Shown in pieces: positions 52,806-63,440 of a stretch of 64,000 nucleotides of DNA (the stretch's first letter is position 1; each line of letters starts with the position of its first letter). Origin of the DNA: Variovorax paradoxus (GTDB lineage: Bacteria; Pseudomonadota; Gammaproteobacteria; Burkholderiales; Burkholderiaceae_C); NCBI RefSeq assembly GCF_022009635.1, contig NZ_CP091716.1:759001-823000 (forward strand). The letters run 5' to 3'. The translations under genes were made by a program, and so were the position numbers. The notes beneath the pieces were generated by a model. The model did not search any database, was not told the DNA's origin, and saw nothing but the letters and a program-made list of their open reading frames with translations.

Positions 52806-54320
52806 TCAAAAGCCCTCCGGCGTGCGCGAATGCCAGTCGGTGGCCTGCTGGAAGCGGTGCGCCGCGTTCAGCAGCTTCGCTTCGCCGAAGTAGTTGCCGA
52901 TCAGCTGCAGGCCCACGGGCATGCCGCCGTCGAAGCCCGCGGGCACGCTCATGCCGGGCAGGCCGGCCAGCGATGCGGGCAGCGTGAAGATGTCTGCAAG
53001 GTAGTCGGCCACCGGGTCGTCGCCGTGTTCGCCGAGCTTCCATGCGGTGGTGGGCGCGGCGGGGCCGGCGATCACGTCGCACTGCCCGAAGGCCTGCTGG
53101 AAGTCGTCGGCGATCATGCGGCGCACTTTTTGCGCCTGCAGGTAGTAGGCGTCGTAGTAGCCGTGCGATAGCACGTAGGTGCCGATCATGATGCGGCGCT
53201 TGACTTCGTCGCCGAAGCCTTCGGCGCGCGTGCGTTCGTACATCTGCGTGAGCGCGCTCTTCTTGCTCGCGGGGTCGATGAAGTCCTTGGCGCGATGGCC
53301 GAACTTCACGCCGTCGAAGCGGCTCAGGTTGCTCGAGGCCTCGGCCGCGGCAATGATGTAGTACACGGGAATCGACAGCTCGGTGCGCGGCAGCGTGACC
53401 TCGACGCGCCTGGCGCCGAGCTTTTCGTACTGCGCCAGGGCCGCGTCGATGGCCGCGCGCACGCCGGGTGCCACGCCTTCGCCGAAGAACTCCTTGGGCA
53501 CGCCGATGCGCAGGCCTTCGAGCGAGTCGTTCAGCGAGCGGCCGAAGTTCTCGGCGGGCTTGTCGAGCGAGGTGGAGTCGCGGTCGAGGTCGGGGCCGCA
53601 GAAGGCCGACAGCAGCAGCGCGCAGTCTTCGGCCGAGCGGGCCATCGGGCCGGCCTGGTCCAGGCTCGACGCGAAGGCCACCATGCCGTAGCGCGAGGCG
53701 CGGCCGTAGGTGGGCTTGATGCCGGTGATGCCGCAGAACGAGGCGGGCTGGCGGATCGAGCCGCCGGTGTCGGTGCCGGTGGCCGCGGGAGCCAGGCGTG
53801 CCGCCACTGCCGCCGCGCTGGCGCCGGACGAGCCGCCCGGAATGCGCTCGCGGTTCCAGGGGTTCTGCACGGGCACGGCCTTGTCGTGGCCCACGGCGGG
53901 CACGGCGATGTTCTCGTTGGCCGAGCCCATCGCGAATTCGTCGCAGCTCAGCTTGCCGAGCGTGACCGCGCCGGCTTCGGCCAGACGCTTGACCACGGTC
54001 GCGTCGAAGGGCGAGCGGTAGCCCGCGAGCATCTTCGAGCCCGCGGTGGTGGCGAAGTCGGTGGTGACGAAGATGTCCTTGTGCGCGATGGGCACGCCGG
54101 CCAGCGCCGGGGCGTTGCCGGCGGCGATGAGCGCGTCGGCGGCGCGGGCCTGGGCCAGCGTCGCTTCTTCATTGACGTCGACGAAGGTGCCGAGGGATTC
54201 GTGGGCCTTCATGCGGCCGAGGAATACCTGGGAGGCCTCGACGGCCGAAACCTTGCGGTCGGCCAGCGCCTGGGCCAGCGCGACCACGCCCATCTGGTGC
54301 AGTTCGGTGTTGCTGCTCAT
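52806..54320 (-). CDS. gatA: Asp-tRNA(Asn)/Glu-tRNA(Gln) amidotransferase subunit A
   Basis: A 504-residue amidase-family subunit. The catalytic triad is visible as K81 (IAHKDIF), cis-serine S164 in GGSSGAS and nucleophile S188 in [10 protein letters not shown]; the 24-residue serine spacing equals that of S. aureus GatA. It supplies ammonia to GatB from glutamine. Its start overlaps the gatC stop by one base (TAATG). Confidence 0.96.
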   Translation of the reverse strand: MSSNTELHQMGVVALAQALADRKVSAVEASQVFLGRMKAHESLGTFVDVNEEATLAQARAADALIAAGNAPALAGVPIAHKDIFVTTDFATTAGSKMLAGYRSPFDATVVKRLAEAGAVTLGKLSCDEFAMGSANENIAVPAVGHDKAVPVQNPWNRERIPGGSSGASAAAVAARLAPAATGTDTGGSIRQPASFCGITGIKPTYGRASRYGMVAFASSLDQAGPMARSAEDCALLLSAFCGPDLDRDSTSLDKPAENFGRSLNDSLEGLRIGVPKEFFGEGVAPGVRAAIDAALAQYEKLGARRVEVTLPRTELSIPVYYIIAAAEASSNLSRFDGVKFGHRAKDFIDPASKKSALTQMYERTRAEGFGDEVKRRIMIGTYVLSHGYYDAYYLQAQKVRRMIADDFQQAFGQCDVIAGPAAPTTAWKLGEHGDDPVADYLADIFTLPASLAGLPGMSVPAGFDGGMPVGLQLIGNYFGEAKLLNAAHRFQQATDWHSRTPEGF

Positions 54321-54619
54321 TATTCGATCACCTTGGGCACGAGGAACAGGCCGGCTTCGACGGCCGGGGCGCTCTTCTGGTTGGCTTCGCGGTTATTGGG
54401 CTCGCTCGCCACGTCGTCACGCAGGCGCAGCGTGATGTCTTCGATGGCCGCCACGGGGTGGGCCAGCGGCTCGACGCCGGTGGTGTCCACCGAACGCATG
54501 CGTTCGACCACGTCGAAAAAGCCGTTGATCTGGCTGAGCATGCGCTCGCTTTCGTCGGGAGCCAGCTGCAGCCTCGCCAGCGAGGCGATGCGCGCGATAT
54601 CGGAAGCAGAAAGTGCCAT
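54320..54619 (-). CDS. gatC: Asp-tRNA(Asn)/Glu-tRNA(Gln) amidotransferase subunit C
   Basis: A 99-residue small subunit that stabilises the GatA-GatB complex. It has the family pattern [16 protein letters not shown] at residues 7-22, the [16 protein letters not shown] stretch near 37-52, and a proline-rich tail. The length fits. It is first in the gatCAB operon and divergent from mreB across a 215-base gap. Confidence 0.95.
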   Translation of the reverse strand: MALSASDIARIASLARLQLAPDESERMLSQINGFFDVVERMRSVDTTGVEPLAHPVAAIEDITLRLRDDVASEPNNREANQKSAPAVEAGLFLVPKVIE

Positions 54620-55878
<1,259 letters not shown>

Positions 55879-55897
55879 GCAGGCAGCTGCATCATCG

Positions 55898-55928
55898 GCC
55901 GGCCTCTGCTTGCGCAGGCCGGCTTTTT
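55898..55928 (+). terminator. Rho-independent terminator between mreB and mreC
   Basis: GCCGGCCT at 55898-55905 pairs with AGGCCGGC at 55916-55923, followed by TTTTT at 55924-55928. It lies 20 bases after the mreB stop and 37 bases before mreC, giving MreB its own transcript end. Confidence 0.85.
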
Positions 55929-55964
55929 GTTATTTGATTCCGCACCACCGCCGGGTCTGAATTC

Positions 55965-56924
55965 ATGCCTCTGGGCACGCTCGATCGCACAGCGCCACCC
56001 CTGTTCAACCAGGGGCAGTCGGCGCTCAGCAAGCTGATCTTCTTCGGCGCGCTCTCCCTGTTCCTCATGGTGGCCGACGCGCGTTTCCACATCGTGCAGC
56101 CCATCCGCGCGGGCATCGGCGCGGTGCTGTATCCGGTGCAATGGGTGGCGCTGAAGCCGGTTCAGGCCGTGCTCGGCGGCGGACGCTACTTCGAAGACCT
56201 GCAGGTCGCCCAGCGCAACGAGGAAGATGCTCGCAAGGCACTGATGATGCAGGCCGAGCGCGCGGCCCAGGCCGACACCTTGGCGCAGGACAACGCCCGC
56301 CTGCGCGAACTGCTCGAGCTGCGCCAGGCCACGACCACGCCGGGCCGCGCGGCCGAGGTGCTGTACGACGCGGCCGACCCCTACACCCGAAAGATCGTGA
56401 TCGACCAGGGCATGACCCAGGGCGTGGTGGCCGGCTCGCCGGTGATCGACGCGCGCGGCGTGCTGGGCCAGGTCACGCAGGTGCTGCCCTTCACGAGCGA
56501 GGTCACGCTGGTGATCGACCGCGACCTGGCCATTCCCGTGCAGAACACCCGCACCGGCGTGCGCAGCGTGGCCTTCGGCGACGCCTCGGCCCACGGCGGC
56601 GGCCTGGAGCTGCGCTTCATGGCCGCCAATGCCGACCTGCAGGAAGGCGACCTGCTCTCCACCAGCGGCGTCGACGGCATCTACCCCACCGGCCTGCCGG
56701 TGGCGAAGATCGAACGCATCGAGCGCCGCGCCGATTCCGCCTTCGCCCGCATCTACTGCGTGCCGCTGGCCCATGTGACGGCCGCGCGCTACGTGCTGGT
56801 GCTCGAACCCACGGGCGCGCCGACCGCGCCGCCGCCAGCCCCGCCCGCCACCACCCAGCGCAAGCGGCCGGAAGGCAAGCCCGGCGCGGGCAAGAACGAA
56901 AAGAAGCCGGGAGAACGTCGATGA
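55965..56924 (+). CDS. mreC: Rod-shape-determining protein MreC
   Basis: A 319-residue bitopic inner-membrane protein of the elongasome. A membrane helix lies at about residues 20-40 and a coiled coil at about 65-110 (QVAQRNEEDARKALMMQAER). The beta-rich periplasmic domain carries VIDQGMTQGVVAGSPVID near 145. The C terminus is a Pro/Lys-rich tail (from about 285), which is longer than in E. coli. Its stop overlaps mreD by four bases (ATGA). Confidence 0.95.
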   Translation: MPLGTLDRTAPPLFNQGQSALSKLIFFGALSLFLMVADARFHIVQPIRAGIGAVLYPVQWVALKPVQAVLGGGRYFEDLQVAQRNEEDARKALMMQAERAAQADTLAQDNARLRELLELRQATTTPGRAAEVLYDAADPYTRKIVIDQGMTQGVVAGSPVIDARGVLGQVTQVLPFTSEVTLVIDRDLAIPVQNTRTGVRSVAFGDASAHGGGLELRFMAANADLQEGDLLSTSGVDGIYPTGLPVAKIERIERRADSAFARIYCVPLAHVTAARYVLVLEPTGAPTAPPPAPPATTQRKRPEGKPGAGKNEKKPGERR

Positions 56925-57442
56925 TCAAGCGTCCCGGCCAGCAGCAGCTCCTGCTGCCCGTCAGCCCCTTCTTCATGTGGGCCAGCCTCGTGGCGGCGCT
57001 GCTCGTCAACATGGTGCCGATCGGCCGGGCCGTCTGGATGCCCGACCTGCTGGCGCTGGTGATCGTGTTCTGGGGCGTGCACCAGCCTTCGCGCGTGGGC
57101 ATCGGCGCGGCCTTCGTCTTCGGGCTGTGCATGGACGTGCACCAGTCGTCGATGCTGGGCCAGCATGCGCTGTCCTACACCACGCTGGGCTTCTTCGCGA
57201 TCACCATCCACCGGCGGCTGCTCTGGTATCCGGTGCTGTCGCAGGCGCTGCAGGTGCTGCCGCTTTTCGCGCTGTCGCAGGTGATCGAGGTCATCACGCG
57301 GATGATCGGCGGCGGTGTGTTTCCGGGCTGGACGGTGCTGATCTCGCCGGCCATCGAAGCTGCGCTCTGGCCCCTGGCCACGGCACTGTTACTGGCCCCG
57401 CAGCGCCGCACTCCGGAACCCGACGAGAACCGACCCCTCTAA
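56921..57442 (+). CDS. mreD: Rod-shape-determining protein MreD
   Basis: A 173-residue polytopic membrane protein of the elongasome with five to six helices. The MPDLLALVIVFWGVHQPSRVGIG region near residue 40 and GLCMDVHQSSMLGQHAL near 68 are typical of MreD. It is coupled to mreC by an ATGA overlap, and mrdA follows after 54 bases. Confidence 0.94.
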   Translation: MIKRPGQQQLLLPVSPFFMWASLVAALLVNMVPIGRAVWMPDLLALVIVFWGVHQPSRVGIGAAFVFGLCMDVHQSSMLGQHALSYTTLGFFAITIHRRLLWYPVLSQALQVLPLFALSQVIEVITRMIGGGVFPGWTVLISPAIEAALWPLATALLLAPQRRTPEPDENRPL

Positions 57443-57496
57443 GCCCAGCCAGCCGCATTTGCCATCGCACCTGCGCGCGCCTAAGCTCCCATCGCC

Positions 57497-59470
57497 ATGA
57501 CCGAAATCCGCAATGTCGCCGCCGATCTCGCGCGCTTCAAGCGCCGCGTGATCGTCATCGGGCTGGCGGTGCTGTTCGCCTTCGGGCTGCTGTGCGCGCG
57601 GCTGGTGTACCTGCAGGTCACGCGCCATGAAGACCTGGCCGAGCAGGCCGAGAGCAACCGCACGGCCGTGGTGCCGGTGGTGCCGAACCGGGGGCTGATC
57701 CTCGACCGCAACGGCATCGTGCTGGCCTCCAACTATTCGGCCTACACGCTGGAGATCACGCCCTCCAAGGTGGGTGACGTCGAGGAAACCATCGACAGCC
57801 TGACCCAGGTGCTCGAGATCTCGCCGCGTGACCGCCGCCGCTTCAAGCGCCTGCGCGAAGACTCGCGCAGCTTCGACTCCATTCCCATCCGAACCCGCCT
57901 GAGCGACGAGGAAGTCGCGCGCTTCGCGGCCCAGCGCTACCGCTTTCCGGGCGTGGAGATCAAGGCGCGCCTCTTTCGCAACTACCCGCAGGGCGAGCTG
58001 GCCTCGCACGTGCTCGGCTACATCGGCCGCATCAACCAGCGCGAGAAGACCGCGATGGAAGACTGGGACGAGGAAGAGCAGGCCAACTACAAGGGCACCG
58101 ACTACATCGGCAAGCTCGGCATCGAGCAGAGCTACGAGAAGACGCTGCACGGCCAGACCGGTGTCGAGCAGATGGAAACCTCGGCCGGCGGGCGCGCCGT
58201 GCGGCGGCTGGCCAGCCATCCGGCCACGCCGGGCAACACCGTGATGCTGTCGCTCGACATCAAGCTGCAGAAGCTGGTGGAAGACATGTTCGGCGACCGC
58301 CGCGGCGCGGTGGTGGCCATCGACCCCAAGACCGGCGAGGTGCTGGCCTTCGTGAGCAAGCCCACCTTCGACCCCAACCTGTTCGTCGAAGGCATCGACA
58401 ACGAAAGCTGGGCGGCGCTGACCGAATCCATCGACAAGCCGCTGCTGAACCGCGCGCTGCGCGGCACCTATCCGCCCGGCTCCACTTACAAGCCCTTCAT
58501 GGCGCTGGCGGCGCTGCAGACCGGCAAGCGCGGCCCCAGCGTGGTGGTGAACGACCCCGGCTACTTCAACTTCGGCGGCCACCGCTTCGGCAGCCCCGAA
58601 GGCAACCTCGGCGGCGTCGACATGCGCCGCGCGATCCAGCTGTCGAGCAACATCTATTTCTACTCGCTGGCCAACGAGATGGGCGTGGACCTGATCCACG
58701 ACTCCATGAAGCCGCTGGGCTTCGGCCAGATCACCGGCATCGACCTGGGCGGCGAAGTGCGCGGCGTGCTGCCGAGCACCGAGTGGAAGCGCAACGCCTA
58801 CAAGCGCCCCGAGGCCAAGAAATGGTATGCGGGCGAGACGATCTCGCTGGGCATCGGGCAGGGCTACAACAACTTCACGATGCTGCAGCTGGCGCAGGCC
58901 ACGGCCATCGTGGCGGACGGCGGCCTCAAGCACAAGCCGCACCTCGTGCTGGCCACGCGCAACACCGTGAGCGGGCAGGTGGTGCCGATGCCGCAGCCGC
59001 CGGCGGAAAACCTCGGCTACACGGCGTCAGCCATTTCTGTGATCCGCGAGGGCCTGACCAGCGTGGTCACCAGCGGTACGGCGCGCGGCGTGTTCGCGGG
59101 CGCGGCCTACCAGGCGGCCGGCAAGACCGGCACGGCGCAGGCCGTGACGCAGGCCCAGAACACCAAGTACAACGCCCGCGCGCTCGAAGAGCACCAGCGG
59201 GACCACGCCTTGTTCATGGGTTTCGCGCCGGTGAACGACCCGAAGATCGCGATTGCCGTGATCGTCGAGAACGCCGGCTGGGGCGCGGGCGCCGCGGCGC
59301 CCATCGCGCGCCGGGTGTTCGACTACTGGCTTGCCGACCAGTACCCGAGCGAGGCCGACATGGCCGCCATCAAGATCGGCAAGGCGACCGCGCCGATCGG
59401 CAAGCCGCGCGTGGCGAGCGAGGTGGCGTGGCCGGCTGCTGCGGCGCCGACGCCTGCTACTGCGCCGTAA
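57497..59470 (+). CDS. mrdA: Penicillin-binding protein 2, elongasome transpeptidase
   Basis: A 657-residue class B penicillin-binding protein that crosslinks lateral-wall peptidoglycan. A membrane anchor lies at about residues 18-40, then a pedestal domain (PNRGLILDRNG near 63), and the transpeptidase domain with S329-T-Y-K332 (PGSTYKPF), the SxN motif in QLSSNIYF and KTG in AAGKTGTAQA. The C-terminal tail is Ala/Pro-rich. The usual downstream rodA is absent; a repeat region and then fahA follow instead. Confidence 0.96.
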   Translation: MTEIRNVAADLARFKRRVIVIGLAVLFAFGLLCARLVYLQVTRHEDLAEQAESNRTAVVPVVPNRGLILDRNGIVLASNYSAYTLEITPSKVGDVEETIDSLTQVLEISPRDRRRFKRLREDSRSFDSIPIRTRLSDEEVARFAAQRYRFPGVEIKARLFRNYPQGELASHVLGYIGRINQREKTAMEDWDEEEQANYKGTDYIGKLGIEQSYEKTLHGQTGVEQMETSAGGRAVRRLASHPATPGNTVMLSLDIKLQKLVEDMFGDRRGAVVAIDPKTGEVLAFVSKPTFDPNLFVEGIDNESWAALTESIDKPLLNRALRGTYPPGSTYKPFMALAALQTGKRGPSVVVNDPGYFNFGGHRFGSPEGNLGGVDMRRAIQLSSNIYFYSLANEMGVDLIHDSMKPLGFGQITGIDLGGEVRGVLPSTEWKRNAYKRPEAKKWYAGETISLGIGQGYNNFTMLQLAQATAIVADGGLKHKPHLVLATRNTVSGQVVPMPQPPAENLGYTASAISVIREGLTSVVTSGTARGVFAGAAYQAAGKTGTAQAVTQAQNTKYNARALEEHQRDHALFMGFAPVNDPKIAIAVIVENAGWGAGAAAPIARRVFDYWLADQYPSEADMAAIKIGKATAPIGKPRVASEVAWPAAAAPTPATAP

Positions 59471-59479
59471 TGTCTTGCT

Positions 59480-59588
59480 CCCTCTCCCCTTGGAGAGAGG
59501 GTTGGGGTGAGGGTGAGCGGCGGTGAAGACAGCGCGATGTTGGGAGGCCGTCTGCCCTCACCCTGGCCCTCTCCCGGAGGGAGAGGGG
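59480..59588. repeat. Two inverted copies of a CCCTCTCCC palindromic repeat
   Basis: Copy 1 (59480-59516) and copy 2 (59555-59588) are inverted relative to each other. Copy 2 contains a perfect 9-base hairpin (CCCTCTCCC, GGA, GGGAGAGGG at 59567-59587); copy 1 has the same with one mismatch. Together they can also form a larger stem. This resembles the proteobacterial intergenic palindromic elements with a GGTGAGGG flank, and could end mrdA transcription. Confidence 0.7.
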
Positions 59589-59598
59589 ACAACACCAC

Positions 59599-60864
59599 TC
59601 AAACTACCGTGCCGCTGACTTCCCCGAGCCCGATCCTCACAGCGCCAACGCGCTCGCAATAGCCGCGAATCACCAGCGTGTCCCCGTCTTCCAGGAACGT
59701 GCGCTTCTCGCCGTTCGGCAGCGTGATCGGCTGCTTGCCGCCCAGCGTCAGCTCGATCAGCGAGCCGGCTTCGTCGGGCTTCGGCCCCGACAGCGTGCCC
59801 GAGCCCAGCAGGTCGCCCGGCTGCAGGTTGCAGCCGTTCACCGTGTGGTGCGCGATGAGCTGCGCGGCGGTCCAGTAGGCGGCTTCGGTCGTGTTGCCGC
59901 GCGTCAGGCGCACGGGCGCAACGCCTTCGGCGCGCATCTTCGCGGTCTGCAGCAGCACTTCGAGCGTGATGTCGAGCGCGCCGCGTTCGCGGTTGGCGGG
60001 CGAGTCGAGGTAGGGCAGCGGCTGCGGGTCTCCGGCGGGCCGTTCGAACTTCGCGCGGAACGGCGCCAGTGCCTCGGTCGTCACGATCCACGGCGACAGC
60101 GTGCTCGCGAAATTCTTCGAGAGGAAGGGGCCGAGCGGCTGGTATTCCCAGGCCTGCAGGTCGCGCGCCGACCAGTCGTTGAGCAGCGTCACGCCGAACA
60201 GGTGGTCTTCGGCCTCGCCGATGGCAATCGGCTCGCCCAGGGCATTGCCCTGGCCGACCAGGAAGCCCAGCTCCAGCTCGTAGTCCAGCCGCTTCGACGG
60301 GCCGAAGCTCGGCTCCGCGGCATCGGGCGCCTTGGTCTGGCCCTGCGGGCGCTTGAAGGTCTGGCCGCTCACGACGATGGACGAGGCCCGGCCGTGGTAG
60401 CCGATGGGCACCCACTTGTAGTTGGGCATCAGCGGCTGGTCGGGACGGAACAGCTTGCCGATGGTGGTCGCGTGATGGATGCCGGTGTAGAAGTCGGTGT
60501 AGTCGCCGATGCGGCAGGGCACCGTCATCTCGGCCTTGGCCTGCGCCAGCAGCGCCTTCGACCACGCGGCCTGCTTGTCGCTGCCTTCGGCCAGGCCGGC
60601 CGAGATGGCCGCGCGCAGGGCCTGGCGGTCCTTCACGCTGGCGTTCATCAGCACGTTCATGTCGTCGGTGTCGACGAGGCCGGTGGCGCGCAGGTCCAGC
60701 ACCTGGTCGCCGATGGCGACGCCGATGCGGAAGGCTTCGCTGCTGCCCGCGGCGCGGAAGCGGCCGAACGGCAGGTTCTGGATCGGGAAGTCGTTGCCGG
60801 CCTCGTTGGCCGAGTCGACCCAGCTGCGCAGCTTGGGGTCATGGGTGGCGTTCAGTGCGGTCAT
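59599..60864 (-). CDS. fahA: Fumarylacetoacetase
   Basis: A 421-residue fumarylacetoacetate hydrolase, the last step of homogentisate breakdown, producing fumarate and acetoacetate. DYTDFYTGIHHATTIGKLFR near residue 121 holds the metal and catalytic-histidine region, LDYELELGFLVG near 193 further ligands, and LLNDWSARDLQAWEYQPLG near 228 the core signature. It has both the N-terminal SH3-like and C-terminal catalytic domains of the animal-type enzyme. It is last of the homogentisate operon. Confidence 0.96.
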   Translation of the reverse strand: MTALNATHDPKLRSWVDSANEAGNDFPIQNLPFGRFRAAGSSEAFRIGVAIGDQVLDLRATGLVDTDDMNVLMNASVKDRQALRAAISAGLAEGSDKQAAWSKALLAQAKAEMTVPCRIGDYTDFYTGIHHATTIGKLFRPDQPLMPNYKWVPIGYHGRASSIVVSGQTFKRPQGQTKAPDAAEPSFGPSKRLDYELELGFLVGQGNALGEPIAIGEAEDHLFGVTLLNDWSARDLQAWEYQPLGPFLSKNFASTLSPWIVTTEALAPFRAKFERPAGDPQPLPYLDSPANRERGALDITLEVLLQTAKMRAEGVAPVRLTRGNTTEAAYWTAAQLIAHHTVNGCNLQPGDLLGSGTLSGPKPDEAGSLIELTLGGKQPITLPNGEKRTFLEDGDTLVIRGYCERVGAVRIGLGEVSGTVV

Positions 60865-60886
60865 GGATATCTTTCTTTGAATCTGT

Positions 60887-61861
60887 TCAGTCTGCCGACA
60901 TGCCGGCCTTCTTGGCGACGTCGCCCAGGCGCTTGTATTCGGTGTCGCTCAGCTTCGCGAGCTCCTGCGGCGTCGAGCCGCGCGGCGAGAAGCCGGCCTG
61001 TGCCAGCTTGGCCTTCACGTCGGGCATGGCGAGCGCTTCCACGAAGGCTTCGTTCAGCGCCTTGACCACCGGTGCCGGCAGGTTGGCCGGGCCGTACACG
61101 CCGAACCACGGCTCCAGCGCGTAGCCCTTCAGGCCCGCTTCGGCCATGGTCGGCACGTCGGGCAGCGAGGGCGAACGGGTCGGGCCCGCCACCGCCAGCG
61201 CGCGCAGCTTGCCGGCCTGGATATGCGGCAGCGAGGCCGGCAGGTTGTCGAACATCACGCCGATGTTGTTGCCCAGCATGTCGGTGATGGCCGGGCCGCT
61301 GCCCTTGTAGGCCACGTGCACGAGGTCGGTGCCGGTCATCTGCGCGAACATCACGCCGGCCAGGTTCATCGAGGTGCCGGCGCCAGCGGTGGCGTAGGGC
61401 AGGCCGGGGTTCTTCTTGGCAGCGGCGATCAGGTCGGGCACGGTCTTGATGGCCGAGGCGGCCGGCACTTCCAGCACGATGGTCGAGGTGCCCAGCAGGC
61501 TGATGGCGGTGAAGTCCTTGCGCGGATCGAAGCCCATCGACTTGTAGATGTGCGGGTTCAGCGCATTGGTCGAGATGGCGCCAAAGCCGATGGTGTAGCC
61601 GTCCGGCGCGGACTTGGCCACCACGTCCATGCCGATGTTGCCGCCCGCGCCGCCGCGGTTGTCGATCAGCACCGGCTGGCCCAGCTTCTCCGAGACCTTC
61701 TGGCCCACGGTGCGCGCCACCAGGTCGGTGGTGCCGCCGGGGGTGTAGGGCACGACGAACTTGATGGGCTTCGACGGATAGTCGGCCGCGTGCGCAAAGA
61801 AGGGCACGGCCAGCAGTGCGACGGCCGCCGCGCGACGGGTGAGGGTGAAAACAGTCTTCAT
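60887..61861 (-). CDS. Bug-type tripartite tricarboxylate transporter receptor
   Basis: A 324-residue periplasmic Bug protein with a Sec signal peptide ending near AHAA. Motifs are [27 protein letters not shown] and [16 protein letters not shown]. It overlaps hmgA by four bases (ATGA) and precedes fahA by 22 bases, so it is expressed with the homogentisate enzymes. Its ligand may be an aromatic precursor of homogentisate. No TctA/TctB partner is seen. Confidence 0.93.
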   Translation of the reverse strand: MKTVFTLTRRAAAVALLAVPFFAHAADYPSKPIKFVVPYTPGGTTDLVARTVGQKVSEKLGQPVLIDNRGGAGGNIGMDVVAKSAPDGYTIGFGAISTNALNPHIYKSMGFDPRKDFTAISLLGTSTIVLEVPAASAIKTVPDLIAAAKKNPGLPYATAGAGTSMNLAGVMFAQMTGTDLVHVAYKGSGPAITDMLGNNIGVMFDNLPASLPHIQAGKLRALAVAGPTRSPSLPDVPTMAEAGLKGYALEPWFGVYGPANLPAPVVKALNEAFVEALAMPDVKAKLAQAGFSPRGSTPQELAKLSDTEYKRLGDVAKKAGMSAD

Positions 61862-63168
61862 GCTTTGAATTGATCTTTCAGGCCGGCCCAGCAGTCGGCG
61901 TAGTCGGTGTCGAGTGCGCTGCTTTTCAGCGCGAAGTTGGTGGGAATGAAGCGGTAGCGGCTCTCGAACATGAAGGCCAGCGTGTTGTCCAGCTTGTGCG
62001 GCTTGAGGTCGGCACGGGTGGCCTTGTCGAAGGCTTCCTCGTCGGGGCCGTGCGGCACCATGCAGTTGTGCAGGCTCGCGCCGCCGGGCTTGAAACCGCC
62101 CGGCTTGGCGTCGTACTCGCCCAGCACCAGGCCCATGAATTCGCTCATGAGGTTGCGGTGGAACCACGGCGGACGGAAGGTGTTCTCCATGACCATCCAG
62201 CGCGGCGGGAAGATCACGAAGTCGCAGTTGGCGGTGCCGGGCGTGTCGCTGGGCGAGGTCAGCACGGTGAAGATCGACGGATCGGGATGGTCGAAGCTGA
62301 TCGAGCCGATCACCATGAAGTGCGCCGTGTCGTACTTCACCGGCGACAGGTTGCCGTGCCAGGCGACCACGTTGAAGGGCGACTGCTTCATCGGCGCCTG
62401 CCAGAAGCGGCCGCCGAACTTCTTGACGATCTCGTAGCCGCCTTCTTCGGTTTCGAAGGCCGCCACCGGCGCCTGGAAGTCGCGCGCGTTGGCCAGGCCG
62501 TTCGAGCCGATGGGGCCGAGTTCGGGCAGGCGGAAATGCGCGCCGTAGTTCTCGCACACGTAGCCGCGCGAGAGGCCGTCGGGCAGCGCCACCTTGAAGG
62601 CCATGCCGCGCGGCAGCACCGCGATCTCGCCGGGCTTCACGTCGAGCACGCCGAGTTCGGTGGTGATGACCAGGCGGCCCTGCTGGGGCACCAGCAGCAT
62701 CTCGCCGTCGGCGTTGACGAAGGCGCGGCGCTCCATCGAGCGGCCCGCCAGGTACATCAGCGAGCCGATGCCCACCTGCGACTCGGCGTCGCCGTTGGCC
62801 GCGATGGTGTGCATGCCGTCGATGAAGTCGGCGCCTTCCGCGCCGTCCAGCGGCTGCGGATGCCAGCGCAGCGGCTCGGGCGGCAGCGCGATCTCGCGGT
62901 CGGCGCCGGTGGTCCAGTGCGGCTGTGCATACGGCTGGTAGCGGCCCGACACCACCGAGGGCTGGCGGCGGTACAGCCAGGTGCGGCGGTTCTCGTGGCG
63001 CGGCGCGGTGAAGGCGGTGCCGGAGATCAGCTCGGTGTAGAGGTCCAGCGGGCCGCGCTGCGGGTTGTTGCGGCCCTGGGGCAGGGCGCCGGGCACCGCC
63101 TCGGAGGCGTACTCGTTGCCGAATCCGCTCTGGTAGCGCCGTTCGGAGGGCGGGGTTGCTTGGGTCAT
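61858..63168 (-). CDS. hmgA: Homogentisate 1,2-dioxygenase
   Basis: A 436-residue iron dioxygenase that opens the ring of homogentisate to maleylacetoacetate. The start has the family hallmark [19 protein letters not shown]. The iron-ligand region includes the histidine in FHRNLMSEF, the glutamate near GLVLGEYD and the later histidine in [12 protein letters not shown], in the order seen in the human enzyme. It overlaps the downstream Bug receptor. Maleylacetoacetate isomerase is not in the window. Confidence 0.97.
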   Translation of the reverse strand: MTQATPPSERRYQSGFGNEYASEAVPGALPQGRNNPQRGPLDLYTELISGTAFTAPRHENRRTWLYRRQPSVVSGRYQPYAQPHWTTGADREIALPPEPLRWHPQPLDGAEGADFIDGMHTIAANGDAESQVGIGSLMYLAGRSMERRAFVNADGEMLLVPQQGRLVITTELGVLDVKPGEIAVLPRGMAFKVALPDGLSRGYVCENYGAHFRLPELGPIGSNGLANARDFQAPVAAFETEEGGYEIVKKFGGRFWQAPMKQSPFNVVAWHGNLSPVKYDTAHFMVIGSISFDHPDPSIFTVLTSPSDTPGTANCDFVIFPPRWMVMENTFRPPWFHRNLMSEFMGLVLGEYDAKPGGFKPGGASLHNCMVPHGPDEEAFDKATRADLKPHKLDNTLAFMFESRYRFIPTNFALKSSALDTDYADCWAGLKDQFKA

Positions 63169-63227
63169 GTGTTTTCTCTTTCGAAAAATCGCGATGAGGT
63201 TGGAATGCGTGAATGTGGGTGAAACGC

Positions 63228-63440
63228 TCAGCCGGCGCGCGCCGCGTCGAAGGCTTCGCGCAGCACGGCCAGCGATCCGACGTGGTTGGCCAGCACCAGC
63301 ACCAGGCGCGCGTTGAAGGCGTGGCTCTCTTCGTTGGAAAGCCCCTGGTGCGCTTCGATGAGCGCCTCGTAGAAATCGTCGGGCGCCTCGAGGTTGGGCG
63401 TGGTGATCAGTGTTTGCGGTTGTGCTTGCATGGCGTTCAT
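63228..63440 (-). CDS. DUF2783-type small protein
   Basis: A 70-residue protein with [23 protein letters not shown] near residue 17 and [19 protein letters not shown] near 46, the pattern I associate with DUF2783. It overlaps the end of the upstream flavin monooxygenase by four bases (ATGA) and lies 59 bases before hmgA. The constant pairing with a monooxygenase suggests an accessory role, such as stabilising the enzyme, but nothing is proven. Confidence 0.8.
   Translation of the reverse strand: MNAMQAQPQTLITTPNLEAPDDFYEALIEAHQGLSNEESHAFNARLVLVLANHVGSLAVLREAFDAARAG

Noticed and set aside
59480..59588. Repeats after mrdA as a possible CRISPR array
   Set aside because: Only two units, in inverted orientation, with no regular spacers and no cas genes.
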